NCBI RefSeq assembly: GCF_000320405.1
Contig: NZ_KB291607.1
Coordinates: 1 to 64,000, forward strand
Source of the DNA: Clostridium celatum DSM 1785
GTDB taxonomy: Bacteria > Bacillota > Clostridia > Clostridiales > Clostridiaceae
Direction of reading: 5' to 3'
DNA length: 64,000 nucleotides
Position numbers and translations under genes: made by a program. Each line of letters starts with the position of its first letter. The first letter of the stretch is position 1. Shown here piece after piece: positions 11,601 through 21,908 of this stretch. Below the pieces are notes generated by a model. It ran no database searches. It had not been told where the DNA came from and saw nothing but the letters and a program-made list of their open reading frames with translations.

Positions 11601-14600
11601 TTATCTTCTTTTCTTTAATCCTAAACATCCAGCAGCTAAAGATGTTACTCCCATGAATAAAGCTGCAACTCCTCCTAAATCTCCTGTATTAGGAAGTTGT
11701 CCTTTACTACTTGTTTTATTTGTACTATTTCCTGAAGTACTAGCTGCTACATTGTTACTTTCACTATTTGTTGTAGTTCCAGAGGCTACATTATCACTTC
11801 CTGTATTAGCACTTTCATTATTATTTCCATTACCAGCATTAGTGTTTCCACCATTTTCTGTAGATTCACTAGCAACTAAATTATCAATAGCTCCTTGTAA
11901 TTCCTTTTCTACTTTTGCTATATCAGTACTAGTAGCTTCTTCATTTTCAAATACAGCCCTCGCTTTACCTAGAGTTTCTTGTAAGTTAGACCAAGATGAA
12001 GCTGTATATTGGTTTGCATCTAAAGTTTCAACTTTATTAATTAACCCTTCCAATTTATCTTTACTTGGTTTTAATCTTAATTCTAAGAATCCTCTTAAAC
12101 CTTCTTTATAAGATTCAGCCACTTCTGCTTCAAGAGCATTTTCATCTGCTACAATAGCATTTGCTTTTTCAACAACTGTTTGTAAATTAGTCCAAGTAGA
12201 TTGAATATATTCATCAGAATTTAATCCATTAATTCTATCTAATAAGTTAATTAATTGAGTTTTATCTCCTTTAATAAACTCTAACATTTGCATTACACCT
12301 GATAATCTTTCAAAAGCCTCATCTATTTCTGCTTGAGTTGAACTCTTATTTTCTAATATAGCCTTAGCTTCTTCAAGAGCTTCTATAAACTCATTAGCTA
12401 CTGCAGGAACAACCTTTGAAAGTTCTTCTTCAGTGACTTCATTAGCTAATTCAACAGCAATTTCAAGATGAGAAGTAAACTCTACTTCTGAAGCCTTTGC
12501 ATTAATTTTTATTGCAGTAACTGAATGTGGAGTTAATGTATATTGGAAATTACTAGTTTTAATAGTTTCAACAACAAACTCTTCCACAACTACATTATCT
12601 TTGTTATCAATGGTATTTTCAGCATCAAAGCTTGGACCATCTACTAACATTCCTTCTCCAGTTTTTCCTCTAAAATCAAACCCATCTACATTTATATTAA
12701 CGCTAACTTCTTCTTTTGCAGTATTTACTAGCATTAAATATAAGTTTCCTTCATCATCCTTAGTTATCATAGTATCTAAGGCTTCTAAATTACCATATAC
12801 TGTTTTATTATTAATAACTTTTTCATTTAAAACATAATTTCCTGTCATATTATTAAATAAAGTAAATACCTTTGCACTAGGAGTTGCAACAAACTCTATT
12901 TCCCCATTTTCATTGTATATACTTTGAATTATAGCTTGACCACCAGGCCCTAATAAGTCTCCTCCTGGAAAATCTACTAAACAATGCTTAGTTGCATATG
13001 GAATTGATTCAATATCTGCAAATCCAATTATAGATTTTGCTGTATATAAAGCATTTATTTGAGACTTTACAAACCTACTGCTATCATTAAATATCCCATA
13101 TTCAGATACAACTACACTAACATCTTTTGCTTTTTCTTCCCCTAGTACTTCTTTTATTTTATTTTCATAATTTTGAGCCACATTTACCTTTTCTTCTGCT
13201 CTATATAATATTTTTTCATAATAATTTGCATCAGAACTACTTATTGTTCCTGAATAAGGATGTGTAACTATTCCATCATAACTTTTTTCCGTTCCCATTC
13301 TAGTTATAAAGTTCTCACTATCATAGCATGAATATATCTTTATATCTGGATCAACCTTTTTCATTTCTTCATAATAATCAACATATCCATCTCTATGAGC
13401 CTTATAAGAAACCTTTATTTCTTTTCCTTCTGCTGGAATATTTCCATTTATACCATCACCAAAATTTATTCTTCCGCTTTCATTATCATAAACAAATACA
13501 TTACTTGCACCTTGACCTTCTAAAGACTCAACTTGTTGCCAAGTTTGTCCACCAACAGTTAATACTAGTGTATGTTCAACTATTGGATAATATCTAATTA
13601 TTTTTTCTTGATTAGCTTTCCCATTACTTCTACCAGCAGTAGAATTTCTCCAATCCTCATATTCAACAACAAATTGGTTATTAAATTGGAATTCACCACC
13701 ATCTATATAAGCTCCCATTGGATCATTAGATGCTGTTGTCCAATAAGCTTGCTCACTTAATAATTGAAATTCATTTCCCAGTTCAAAATGAGTAACATTA
13801 TAAGGTTCAACTCTTCCATTTTCAGCTCTAACTTCAGCCCAATCTATTCCTCCATTTGGATTTTCTCCTACTTCGCAATTTAAATATTCAACCAAATCTG
13901 CTGCATCAAGCTTATTACCATTACCCATATTATAAACATAGGCAAGCTCACTATTATTTTCTTCTGCATATTTAGCAACTTCATCTACCCCAAAGTAAGG
14001 AAACTCTGGTTCTTGCTCTGGATCACCATGAATAGTATATTTTCTTTCATCTATATCTCCAATTGACTTCTTCCATTCAAAAAGATTTGCAACCTTTCCA
14101 CCTGGATATCTTATAGCACCAAAATTAGATTCCTTATATAACTCATCAAATTCCTCTTTAACCTTTAAGTTTTCTGTATCATAACTGCCATAGCCATCCT
14201 TATGATACCTATGATTAGCCCCAAATAAAAATCTACCTATTTCCCTAAACACATCATTTATATCAGCCTTAACTAAAATATCATCTCCAATCTTATTATT
14301 TAAAGCTTCATTTACTTGTTCATTTAAATTATTTAAATAATTTATTTGATTTACAAACTCTTTAGCATCTTCTATATCACTTGATACTAACTCTTCTGAT
14401 TTATTTATTTCACTTAAAAATTTATCAATTAAATCTCCACTTAAAAAATCAACAGCTAAATTATAAGTTTCATATGCCACATTAATAGCACTTAATAATT
14501 CATCCTTTAATATACTTATATCAGCATTTTCATAATAAATATTAAGTATCTGTTCATCTGTCAAACAATCCCCAAATATCATAACCTCATCAACTATACC

Positions 14601-15257
14601 ATTTAAAGCTAAACCGTTATTATTTTTATGGTCCCCTAATCTTAAAGGATCATTAGAATTTGATAATGACGATAATAAATGTGTACTATCGAGCTTTCCA
14701 TTTATATAAAACTTAATTTCCTTCTTAGAATAATCACTAACCATAGCTACATTTATCCACTTATCTTGAGTTAACTTTTCATTACTAAAGCTATCAGAAC
14801 CACTAACAAAAGACCCTAATTTATCTCCACTACTACTTGCAGCATAATAAAGTATTGATTTACCATCGCCTTCTTGTTGTAGTAAAATGGTATGTCCACT
14901 CCTATTATTCTCACTTTCTGGTGATATATTTACCCAAAAGGATAAGGAAACGTTTTCTTGAGCTAAATTAAAAATCGAAGGAATACTTAAAAATGTTCCC
15001 TTTTCCCCTGTTAACTTAAGCCCCTTATTATTCTTTCCACCATCAACAATACTGGCATTTCCCTTCAAAGTTGCATCTTTTCCATTATTACTATCATCAA
15101 TAATATTATCCCCTTCAACATTTTCAAATGTCCAGTATCCTTTTAAACTATCCATTGGTATAGCATCATTTTCTATAGCTCCTGCATACATACTTGGAAA
15201 ATACGAAGTAGTAATAGCTAACACCGTAGCCATTGCAAGTATTTTTTTTATTTTCAT
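11601..15257 (-). CDS. LPxTG-anchored surface glycoside hydrolase with LamG and FIVAR domains
   Basis: A 1218-residue wall-anchored enzyme. In order: signal peptide (1-28), a LamG/concanavalin-like domain (about 38-245), a helical FIVAR-like spacer (about 248-325), and a clan GH-A type barrel (about 330-900). In the barrel, FELGNE fits the acid/base and VVVSEYGIF the nucleophile of alpha-L-arabinofuranosidase-like (GH51/GH39/GH79-type) enzymes. A jelly-roll-like end domain, about three FIVAR repeats (985-1160), an S/N/T-rich linker, the sorting signal LPNTGD, a hydrophobic helix and KKRR complete it. It probably trims host or dietary glycans. GH family assignment is tentative. It is divergent from the two-component system at 15594 and has its own terminator. 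Confidence 0.8.
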   Translation of the reverse strand: MKIKKILAMATVLAITTSYFPSMYAGAIENDAIPMDSLKGYWTFENVEGDNIIDDSNNGKDATLKGNASIVDGGKNNKGLKLTGEKGTFLSIPSIFNLAQENVSLSFWVNISPESENNRSGHTILLQQEGDGKSILYYAASSSGDKLGSFVSGSDSFSNEKLTQDKWINVAMVSDYSKKEIKFYINGKLDSTHLLSSLSNSNDPLRLGDHKNNNGLALNGIVDEVMIFGDCLTDEQILNIYYENADISILKDELLSAINVAYETYNLAVDFLSGDLIDKFLSEINKSEELVSSDIEDAKEFVNQINYLNNLNEQVNEALNNKIGDDILVKADINDVFREIGRFLFGANHRYHKDGYGSYDTENLKVKEEFDELYKESNFGAIRYPGGKVANLFEWKKSIGDIDERKYTIHGDPEQEPEFPYFGVDEVAKYAEENNSELAYVYNMGNGNKLDAADLVEYLNCEVGENPNGGIDWAEVRAENGRVEPYNVTHFELGNEFQLLSEQAYWTTASNDPMGAYIDGGEFQFNNQFVVEYEDWRNSTAGRSNGKANQEKIIRYYPIVEHTLVLTVGGQTWQQVESLEGQGASNVFVYDNESGRINFGDGINGNIPAEGKEIKVSYKAHRDGYVDYYEEMKKVDPDIKIYSCYDSENFITRMGTEKSYDGIVTHPYSGTISSSDANYYEKILYRAEEKVNVAQNYENKIKEVLGEEKAKDVSVVVSEYGIFNDSSRFVKSQINALYTAKSIIGFADIESIPYATKHCLVDFPGGDLLGPGGQAIIQSIYNENGEIEFVATPSAKVFTLFNNMTGNYVLNEKVINNKTVYGNLEALDTMITKDDEGNLYLMLVNTAKEEVSVNINVDGFDFRGKTGEGMLVDGPSFDAENTIDNKDNVVVEEFVVETIKTSNFQYTLTPHSVTAIKINAKASEVEFTSHLEIAVELANEVTEEELSKVVPAVANEFIEALEEAKAILENKSSTQAEIDEAFERLSGVMQMLEFIKGDKTQLINLLDRINGLNSDEYIQSTWTNLQTVVEKANAIVADENALEAEVAESYKEGLRGFLELRLKPSKDKLEGLINKVETLDANQYTASSWSNLQETLGKARAVFENEEATSTDIAKVEKELQGAIDNLVASESTENGGNTNAGNGNNNESANTGSDNVASGTTTNSESNNVAASTSGNSTNKTSSKGQLPNTGDLGGVAALFMGVTSLAAGCLGLKKRR

Positions 15258-15593
15258 AAATTTCTCCCTCCATTTATAATAAATTACAATACTTTATACA
15301 TTAACTATCTTAAAACTTTATAATTAATATGTTTTAATATCCCTATGTAAAATTATACCATCTAAAAATTATGTTTACTTTTTTTTCGTTTTTCATTTTC
15401 TTTCAAATTTTTATCCACTATCTTGTTACTTCAAGCAAATAAGTATTATTCTTCATGTTCTAACAGCTACCGCCCGCGGGGTGAATCCAAATATTGGATT
15501 CACCCCGCGGGCGGTATTTATAAAAAATATACATATCTTAAAAGTAAACATAATATTATTTATATATACAAAATAAATTAATGGGGGAATCTT
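15258..15593. other. Divergent promoter region carrying a GC-rich palindrome
   Basis: This stretch separates the leftward surface glycosidase from the rightward LytTR operon. It is AT-rich apart from the 49-bp GC-rich hairpin at 15468-15516. I see no reading frame. A GGGGG ribosome-binding site precedes the gene at 15594 and GGAGGGAG precedes the gene at 15257. Promoter elements are not clear enough to call. Confidence 0.6.
15468..15516. repeat. Dispersed GC-rich hairpin element, copy 1
   Basis: Perfect 23-bp arms (15468-15490 and 15494-15516) surround the loop ATA. The stem contains GCCCGCGGGG followed by TGAATCCAA. It is the longest of four copies. Relative to the others one stem pair is switched from C-G to G-C in both arms, a compensatory change. 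It sits between divergent genes, so it is not a shared terminator. Confidence 0.9.
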
Positions 15594-16307
15594 ATGATTA
15601 TAGCTGTTTGTGATGATAATGATATTGCATTAAATAATATATGTTCTTTAATTGAAAAAAACTTAGAGAAGCAATGTAGACTATTAAAATTTAATACAGC
15701 ATCAGCTTTAGAGTTTTATATAGAGGATAATAAAAAAATTAATTTAGACATTCTTGTTATAGATATTGATTTAGGAAACTCCAATGGAATTGACCTTGCT
15801 AAAAAAGTAAAATCACATTTTCCACTTATAAAAATTATATTTATTACTGGTTTTATTAACTATGCTGAAAATATTTTTGAAGCTGATCCAACATATTTTA
15901 TAGTAAAGCCTATAAAAGAAGATAAATTGGTAGACGCATTAAATAAAACTATAAATGCCATAAATGAAGATAAGCCAGATATCATATCCATTTCTTCAAA
16001 AGGCGCTATAACTAATATCAATTTAAAAAATCTAAAATATATTGAAAGCTTTAAAAGACAAATTATAATCCATGAATCTACTGATGAAATTAAGCTGTAT
16101 TTCAAATTAAAAGAAATTGAAAAAATTCTTCCTTCACATTTTGTCCGCTGCCATCAAAGCTATATAGTAAATATGAATAAAGTTAAGTATTTAAATACTG
16201 GATCTTTTTCTTTATATGATGGTGAAAGTATTCCTATAAGTCAGTCAAGATACAATAAAACCAAAGAATCATTTATAAATTATTTAGGAGAAAAGCTATG
16301 TCATTAA
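15594..16307 (+). CDS. LytTR-family response regulator (AgrA/VirR-like)
   Basis: A 237-residue cytoplasmic regulator. The receiver domain (about 1-120) has the acidic pair in AVCDDND, the phospho-acceptor aspartate in ILVIDIDLG (about residue 56), threonine in IFITGF and lysine in FIVKPI. The LytTR DNA-binding domain occupies about 135-235, with FVRCHQSYIVNMNKV and SIPISQSRY. It overlaps the downstream kinase gene by 10 bp, so the two are translationally coupled. The LPxTG gene that follows has a 21-bp spaced direct repeat in its promoter region, the spacing LytTR proteins prefer, making it a likely target. Confidence 0.95.
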   Translation: MIIAVCDDNDIALNNICSLIEKNLEKQCRLLKFNTASALEFYIEDNKKINLDILVIDIDLGNSNGIDLAKKVKSHFPLIKIIFITGFINYAENIFEADPTYFIVKPIKEDKLVDALNKTINAINEDKPDIISISSKGAITNINLKNLKYIESFKRQIIIHESTDEIKLYFKLKEIEKILPSHFVRCHQSYIVNMNKVKYLNTGSFSLYDGESIPISQSRYNKTKESFINYLGEKLCH

Positions 16308-17605
16308 AATCCTTAGCTATAATTAGTTTATTAATAGAGTCTTGTCTTACTTTTATATTCTTAATAAATGTATTAAACCTTAGGATAAATATCTTTAAGA
16401 CATTTTGCATATTAATGGCTAGTATAATTTCTACTTCTATAGTAACTTACCCACTAAAAGAATTTCTTATTGTAAAACCTATAGCCATGGCAATTGTTTT
16501 ATATATATGCCTAAGAAAAATTTCAAAAAACTCATCAAAGGAAATAATAATTATACTATCTGTTACTATCGGTTTCATCCTTGTAACAGATTTTTTTGCT
16601 CACTATATATATGGAATTTTTACAAATTTTGATTATACAAATTCACTTGAGCTTTCTGTCCCTAGAATTATAGCTATTCTCTTTGGATACATAGTTTACT
16701 TTACTTTAACTATGGGATTTTCTTTGTTTTGGAATAAAATTGTAAACTCCATAAAAAAGATTTTTATATTAATACTAATTTTAGTTCCAACTTCACAATT
16801 CACTTTACTTTTAGGTATGTATCTATATAACTATGATAATTTAACTGAAAAATTACTACAGTATGGAATTGCTTGTGTAGTTATCTTAATTGCAGTTGAC
16901 ACACTACTCTACCTTAGTATAAAAGAATATTCTAAGCTTACAAAAAAGGAAAAAGAGAGAGAATTTGAAAAAATGAAACAAGGAATGGAATTCTCCTACT
17001 ATAAGTTAGCTAATCAAAATAAAGAATATATATCCAAGCTTAAACATGATATTAGAAATCAGCTTCAAACCGCTTATTTTCTTCTTAATAATTCAAATAA
17101 TAATATTGATGCACAAAATATCGTTGATAACATAAGTCATAGGCTTGAATCTTTAGATAATATTTATTACTGTGAAAATTCAATTGTTAATACTATTATT
17201 AGTTTAAAAACTACTGAAGCAAAAAAGTATAAAATCCCAACGAAAATTTCTTTAAGAGATATTGATAAATTAGTAATTAACGAATTAGATTTATGTAGTA
17301 TATTTAGTAACTTATATGATAACGCCATAAATTGTTGTATAAAAAATAAATATAAAGAAAATAACTTTATAAGCATAATTTCTTCTAAAGAAGCTGGCTA
17401 TATAGTTATAAAGTTTTTAAATTGGTGTGACTTAGATATTGTCTTTAATAAAAAAAATACTATTTTAACAACTAATAAAGATAGTAAAAATCATGGCTAT
17501 GGGTTAAAAATATTAAATGATATAACAAATAGATATGATGGAAACTTAAGTATGAAGCATGAAAATAATATTTTTTCTATAACACTATTATTAAAAATAG
17601 AATGA
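16298..17605 (+). CDS. AgrC-like sensor histidine kinase
   Basis: A 435-residue membrane kinase with six or seven hydrophobic segments in the first 210 residues and a charged linker with TKKEKEREFEKMKQG. The phospho-acceptor is in KLKHDIRNQL (about residue 250), and the GHKL ATPase domain carries NLYDNAINCC and HGYGLKIL. This is the HPK10 layout of quorum-sensing AgrC and VirS kinases, which detect peptides. No agrD/agrB-type genes lie beside it, so the signal is unknown. It overlaps the response-regulator gene, and the next gene starts 80 bp downstream. Confidence 0.92.
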   Translation: MSLKSLAIISLLIESCLTFIFLINVLNLRINIFKTFCILMASIISTSIVTYPLKEFLIVKPIAMAIVLYICLRKISKNSSKEIIIILSVTIGFILVTDFFAHYIYGIFTNFDYTNSLELSVPRIIAILFGYIVYFTLTMGFSLFWNKIVNSIKKIFILILILVPTSQFTLLLGMYLYNYDNLTEKLLQYGIACVVILIAVDTLLYLSIKEYSKLTKKEKEREFEKMKQGMEFSYYKLANQNKEYISKLKHDIRNQLQTAYFLLNNSNNNIDAQNIVDNISHRLESLDNIYYCENSIVNTIISLKTTEAKKYKIPTKISLRDIDKLVINELDLCSIFSNLYDNAINCCIKNKYKENNFISIISSKEAGYIVIKFLNWCDLDIVFNKKNTILTTNKDSKNHGYGLKILNDITNRYDGNLSMKHENNIFSITLLLKIE

Positions 17606-17615
17606 AACTTTAAAT

Positions 17616-17660
17616 AATTACATTTTACACTTTAAAAATTACATCTCTAACCTTTATAAA
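17616..17660 (+). promoter_or_regulatory. Candidate LytTR operator and -10 upstream of the LPxTG protein
   Basis: The octamer AATTACAT occurs at 17616-17623 and again at 17637-17644, exactly 21 bp apart and both followed by similar TYTYWAMC-like sequence. A -10-like TATAAA is at 17655-17660. Two direct repeats on one face of the helix overlapping the -35 region are typical of AgrA/VirR-type activation. No experimental motif for this regulator is available to me. Confidence 0.5.
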
Positions 17661-17685
17661 AATTTTATTTTAGGAGGTGTTTACA

Positions 17686-19674
17686 ATGCAAAAATTAAAA
17701 AAATTCATTTCACTTACAGTTTCATTAGCTTTTTTGCTTTCCTTTATTGGTAATCAAGGAATAACATTTGCACAAGATAATCCTGATGCAGAAAATTCTA
17801 TAGAAGCACAAGAAGCTATGAAAGAAGAAACTTTCCTTGATGAAAGCTTAAATGAAGCTACCATCTTAGAAGAAACAGAAGAAGAGTTAATAGACGAAAT
17901 AACTCCAGTTATAGATGAAACTACTTCGGATGAAGCTGAAATTACTACAGATATAAATGAATCAACTACATCAAACGAAACTATTAATAATGAAGATAAT
18001 CTTGATGAAGTTATTATAGAAGATGTATCAGAAATTGAAGAATTTCCAAAAGATACTTCTACTGATAATACTAATGAAATAGAAGCTGAAGAGAATCCTA
18101 TATTAACTAATGGAACCTCTGAAGAAGTATCTGAAAATGAAAATTCCAAAGAAACTACCTTAGAAGAAAAAGTTGAAGAAGTTCAAATTCCCTCTTCTAT
18201 AGATGATATAGAAGTATATAGTATAGAAACTAATGGAACTTCCTTTGATTTTAGTAACTATACCATTCTTCCTTCAATAACTTTAAATGTAGCTGAAGAA
18301 TTTAATCAATATATATCAACACAAATTACGCTTGTAAATATTAATGACACTAGTAAAACAGTATATTATACTTCTTATGGAAATAATATATCTACATTTG
18401 TTCCTGAAACTACTTCTGTTTCTGGAACTTATGAAATTTCAAAAATAGAAATTATACTTGATACAACTTATACTACTTTAGCTTATATAAACCCAAAATA
18501 TAAAGATATAACAACAAGTTCATCTAATCGGACTGAATATAAAGACCTTGCACCTAACTTTCAATTAGAAATTATTAATTATGAGCCATTCAAATACTCC
18601 TTTGAAAACTTTAGTGTACCTCATATAGTTTCTAATGGTAATGAATTTACAGCTACTGTAACAATTAAATCAAATAGAGAGATAACAGGCCTTACAATCT
18701 GGTATCAATCAGATAATGATAGTATTGTTTTATATGATAATTCTGTAATTAAAGATGGTGATAATTATACTATTTCACCAATACCATACGTTTACGGTCA
18801 AGGATATACTCCATTTGAGTATTTAAAATCCGGAACTTATAGCGTAGAGTCAATGATTATTGAATATAAATATGATTCTTCTGACATTTTTGCTACATCT
18901 TATTTATCAATTTCAAATATAACTAGTGATGATGAATTTGAAAATGATGATTCTTACGATTTTAGCCCTTTAAACATAATATGCAACAATCCTAATGAAG
19001 ATTTAACACCTCCAGTAATCAATAGTATTACTATGGAAAAAAATATAATTAACTTAAATGAAGTTGATACTTCAGATGGTATTAAAATTAATATTTCAGC
19101 CGACGTAATAGATGATCTATCTGGATTTTCTAATATGGATACATGGATGTTTTTAGTTTGGAATTCTCCTAATGGTACTTCTCCTATTTATTCGGAATTA
19201 TATTATAATGATAGCTCAAATATGTTTGAAGGTTATGTATCTATAGATAAAGACCACCTTTATGAAGGCATTTATACGCTAGAATTTTTGTCTGTTTGGG
19301 ATAGAGCTAATAATTTACTTAGCTATGACCGTGAAACTGACTCTGAATTTTTATCTAACTATGATATAACTATAACTAGAGATAGCTTAAACAATAACGG
19401 TAGCGATAATAACAACAATAATAACACTAGTAACAAGCCTAATGATTCATCAAATATTGGATCTAATTTATCTGGTAATAATAGTACAATTACTATTACT
19501 CCAACAAATAATAATACTAGTTCTCAAGTATCATCAAATAGCTCTACTTTAAATAAAACTACTCTTCCTTATACAGGAAGTCCTATTTCAAGTATATTTA
19601 TCATTATATTTGGTAGTCTTATTTCAATAAGTGGATTTTATATGATTTTACGAAAAAAAGTTAATAAAGTCTAA
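17686..19674 (+). CDS. LPxTG-anchored acidic surface protein
   Basis: A 662-residue wall-anchored protein. The ATG at 17686 is chosen because AGGAGGTG lies at 17672-17679; an upstream GTG would add three residues. A signal peptide (about 1-27, ending in ITFAQD) is followed by a very acidic low-complexity segment rich in E, D, T and S (about 28-175). Two or more beta-sandwich-like modules follow (about 200-420 and 440-565). An N/S-rich linker, LPYTG, a hydrophobic helix and a basic tail complete the anchor. No catalytic motif was seen; adhesin or spacer roles are possible. It follows the two-component genes on the same strand. Confidence 0.85.
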   Translation: MQKLKKFISLTVSLAFLLSFIGNQGITFAQDNPDAENSIEAQEAMKEETFLDESLNEATILEETEEELIDEITPVIDETTSDEAEITTDINESTTSNETINNEDNLDEVIIEDVSEIEEFPKDTSTDNTNEIEAEENPILTNGTSEEVSENENSKETTLEEKVEEVQIPSSIDDIEVYSIETNGTSFDFSNYTILPSITLNVAEEFNQYISTQITLVNINDTSKTVYYTSYGNNISTFVPETTSVSGTYEISKIEIILDTTYTTLAYINPKYKDITTSSSNRTEYKDLAPNFQLEIINYEPFKYSFENFSVPHIVSNGNEFTATVTIKSNREITGLTIWYQSDNDSIVLYDNSVIKDGDNYTISPIPYVYGQGYTPFEYLKSGTYSVESMIIEYKYDSSDIFATSYLSISNITSDDEFENDDSYDFSPLNIICNNPNEDLTPPVINSITMEKNIINLNEVDTSDGIKINISADVIDDLSGFSNMDTWMFLVWNSPNGTSPIYSELYYNDSSNMFEGYVSIDKDHLYEGIYTLEFLSVWDRANNLLSYDRETDSEFLSNYDITITRDSLNNNGSDNNNNNNTSNKPNDSSNIGSNLSGNNSTITITPTNNNTSSQVSSNSSTLNKTTLPYTGSPISSIFIIIFGSLISISGFYMILRKKVNKV

Positions 19675-19766
19675 TAACTTTTATTTTTCTTTTTGTTATG
19701 TATTAGAATAAATCAAATGCTAATATTTATATAAACTAGCTGTATAAAAGTAAAAATTATAATAAA

Positions 19767-19812
19767 AAAAGCTATGTCAGATTGAATTTAAAATACAATC
19801 TGATATAGCTTT
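19767..19812. terminator. Bidirectional terminator between convergent genes
   Basis: A 17-bp stem starting AAAGCTATGTCAGATTG (19768-19784) pairs with 19796-19812 through one G-T wobble on the plus strand. A seven-base A run at its left edge gives a U tract for the leftward transcript; the rightward side is moderately T-rich. Confidence 0.85.
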
Positions 19813-19814
19813 GC

Positions 19815-21835
19815 TTATTTTGATGCCCTTTTTAACAATTCATCTGCCATCTTTTTATTTTTTTCAGTTCCTAAACCATTCTCATACATAAAGGCTAATG
19901 GTATACAAGCTTCGTAATCTCCATGCTTAACAGCATTACTATACCAATAAAAAGCTTCATCATTATTAACATCAACAGTATCTCCATTTAAATAAGCATA
20001 TCCTAACATTCTCATTCCTAATGTATTACCCTTATATGCAAGTTTCTTATACCAAACATATGCATACTTATGATTTTCTATAGTTCCTAATCCATGTAAG
20101 TACATATTAGCTAATTTATGAATATCATATTCATATCCTTTATCAACAGATATTTTATACAAAGTAAAAGCCTTTTTATAATCCTGTTCTAAATACTGTC
20201 CTTCATAATACATATCCGCTAATCTACTTATTGCTTCAACAACCCCTGCTTCAGCTAATTTATTATAAATAACAAAAGCTTTTTCATAATCTTGCTCTAC
20301 TGCTATTCCTTCATAATATATATGTGCTAATATAATCTCTACTTCTCTTTTTTGTACTTCATTTTTACACCTATTAATATTAGATTTTATTAATTCAAAG
20401 GATTTTTTATAGTCCTTTTCACAACCCTCTCCATAGTATAGCATAATAGCCATATTGAATATTCCTTCTATATTATCTTGTCTAGCAGCTTCTGCATACC
20501 AATTAAATGCTGACCTTAGGTTTTGCTTTATTCCATTACCATTTTTATAAAAATCAGCTAATATAACCATTGAATCAGTATCATTTTTCATTGCTGCTTC
20601 CTCAAAATATTTAGCAGCTTTATAATTATCCTGTAATACACCTTGCCCTTTTAAATACATTTTAGCCACTAACTTAATAGCAGTTATCTCTCCTAATTTA
20701 GCTAACTCCTTATAAATCTCAAAAGCCTTTTTATAACTTCTTTCTATTCCTAATCCATTATAATACATATGTCCGCAATTAATCATTGCTTCCTTATTTC
20801 CACTTTTACCTGCTTCATTAAACCAAAAAAAGGCCTTTTGATAATCTTGAGTCACTCCTTTTTCAAAATAATACATTTTTCCTAAAAGTAATTGAGCTGC
20901 TGGATAACCCTTATTGGCAGAAAGCCATGCATTTTTATATGCTCTATTATAGTCATCATCATTTTTTGCTTTTAAATACAATAGCCTAGCTTGTCTATAT
21001 AATTCTTCCTTAGAATAAAGTTCATATTCTTCTTTTTCCTTAATTCTATTTTCTTCTAATACTTTTATTTTGCTTACTGCTTCATCATAATGTCTTTTAT
21101 TAATAATATCTAAACTTACATATCTAGTATATGATTCAATACTATCCTCATTAAGTGCCTTTCTCCATTCCTCATTATCCAATTTATTATTATTTTCTAA
21201 GCATGCCCTATTCCAATTAATTTCTTCTTCATTTTCCTTTTGATTAATAAAATTTAATTCTTCTATTCTTTTTAAGGCTTCATTTTTATATTTATTATCA
21301 CCTTTTCTTGTAATATAATTTTCATAACTTTCTATTGTATTAATAGTACATGCTTGCTTCCATTCAATATCCTCTAAATTTATATTAAATTTATCATAAT
21401 ACCATTTAACTATATATTTTAATCCTTCAAATGCCCATTCTGCATCATCATAGGTAACTTCATCAAGCTCATTTTCCTGATAATGAGTACCCGTATTTCC
21501 CCATAATCTTGTGCTATTAAACCTATCCAATATTCTTTTATCTATTATTCCTTCTTTAAAAAGAATATTTAAAGAACCATTTAACGTTTCTTTCCCTTTA
21601 CTTAATCCATTGCTTTTATATAAATGTGCACATATTGCTTCACAAGCCCTTCGTCCATTTGTAATAGCATCTTCATAATTGTCATTTAGAAAATACTCAT
21701 AAACTTTAAATAATACTCTGCAACCTTAACTAATTCCCTACTATATGTATTATCATATGCTGTTATTTTTATTATTGCATTACATAACTCAAATAAATAT
21801 TCTTCCTTTTCCAATACTCTCTCTTTTACTTTCAC
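19815..21835 (-). pseudogene. DUF4145(HEPN)-like plus Sel1-repeat protein, frameshifted
   Basis: The visible 571-residue frame opens at a TTG (21530) with no ribosome-binding site, but coding clearly continues upstream. A GTG at 21835 preceded by AGAGG opens a frame of 49 codons that joins the main frame by a -1 step at TTTAAAG (21704-21710). Restored length is about 673 residues. Residues about 1-130 resemble DUF4145, with RRACEAICAHLY and RLWGNTGTH, a HEPN-type R...H layout. About ten Sel1 repeats (for example AMINCGHMYYNGLG) fill the C-terminal half. It is last in a row with the McrC-like gene, 73 bp downstream of it. HEPN activity is inference. Confidence 0.7.
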
Positions 21836-21908
21836 TTGTTTATCCTCTTACCATTAACTTAACTTTTATTTCTTTTGAAGCATTTGTATCATCACTATTT
21901 ATAGTCCA

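Noticed and set aside
11557-12111. Long plus-strand open frame opposite the surface glycosidase C-terminus
   Set aside because: It is antisense to FIVAR and S/T-rich repeat coding, has no ribosome-binding site, and its hydrophobic, low-complexity composition is a mirror of that sequence.
17754-18149. Minus-strand frame opposite the acidic segment of the LPxTG protein
   Set aside because: The S/V/I-rich composition is the complement of the E/D/T repeats; no start signal is present.
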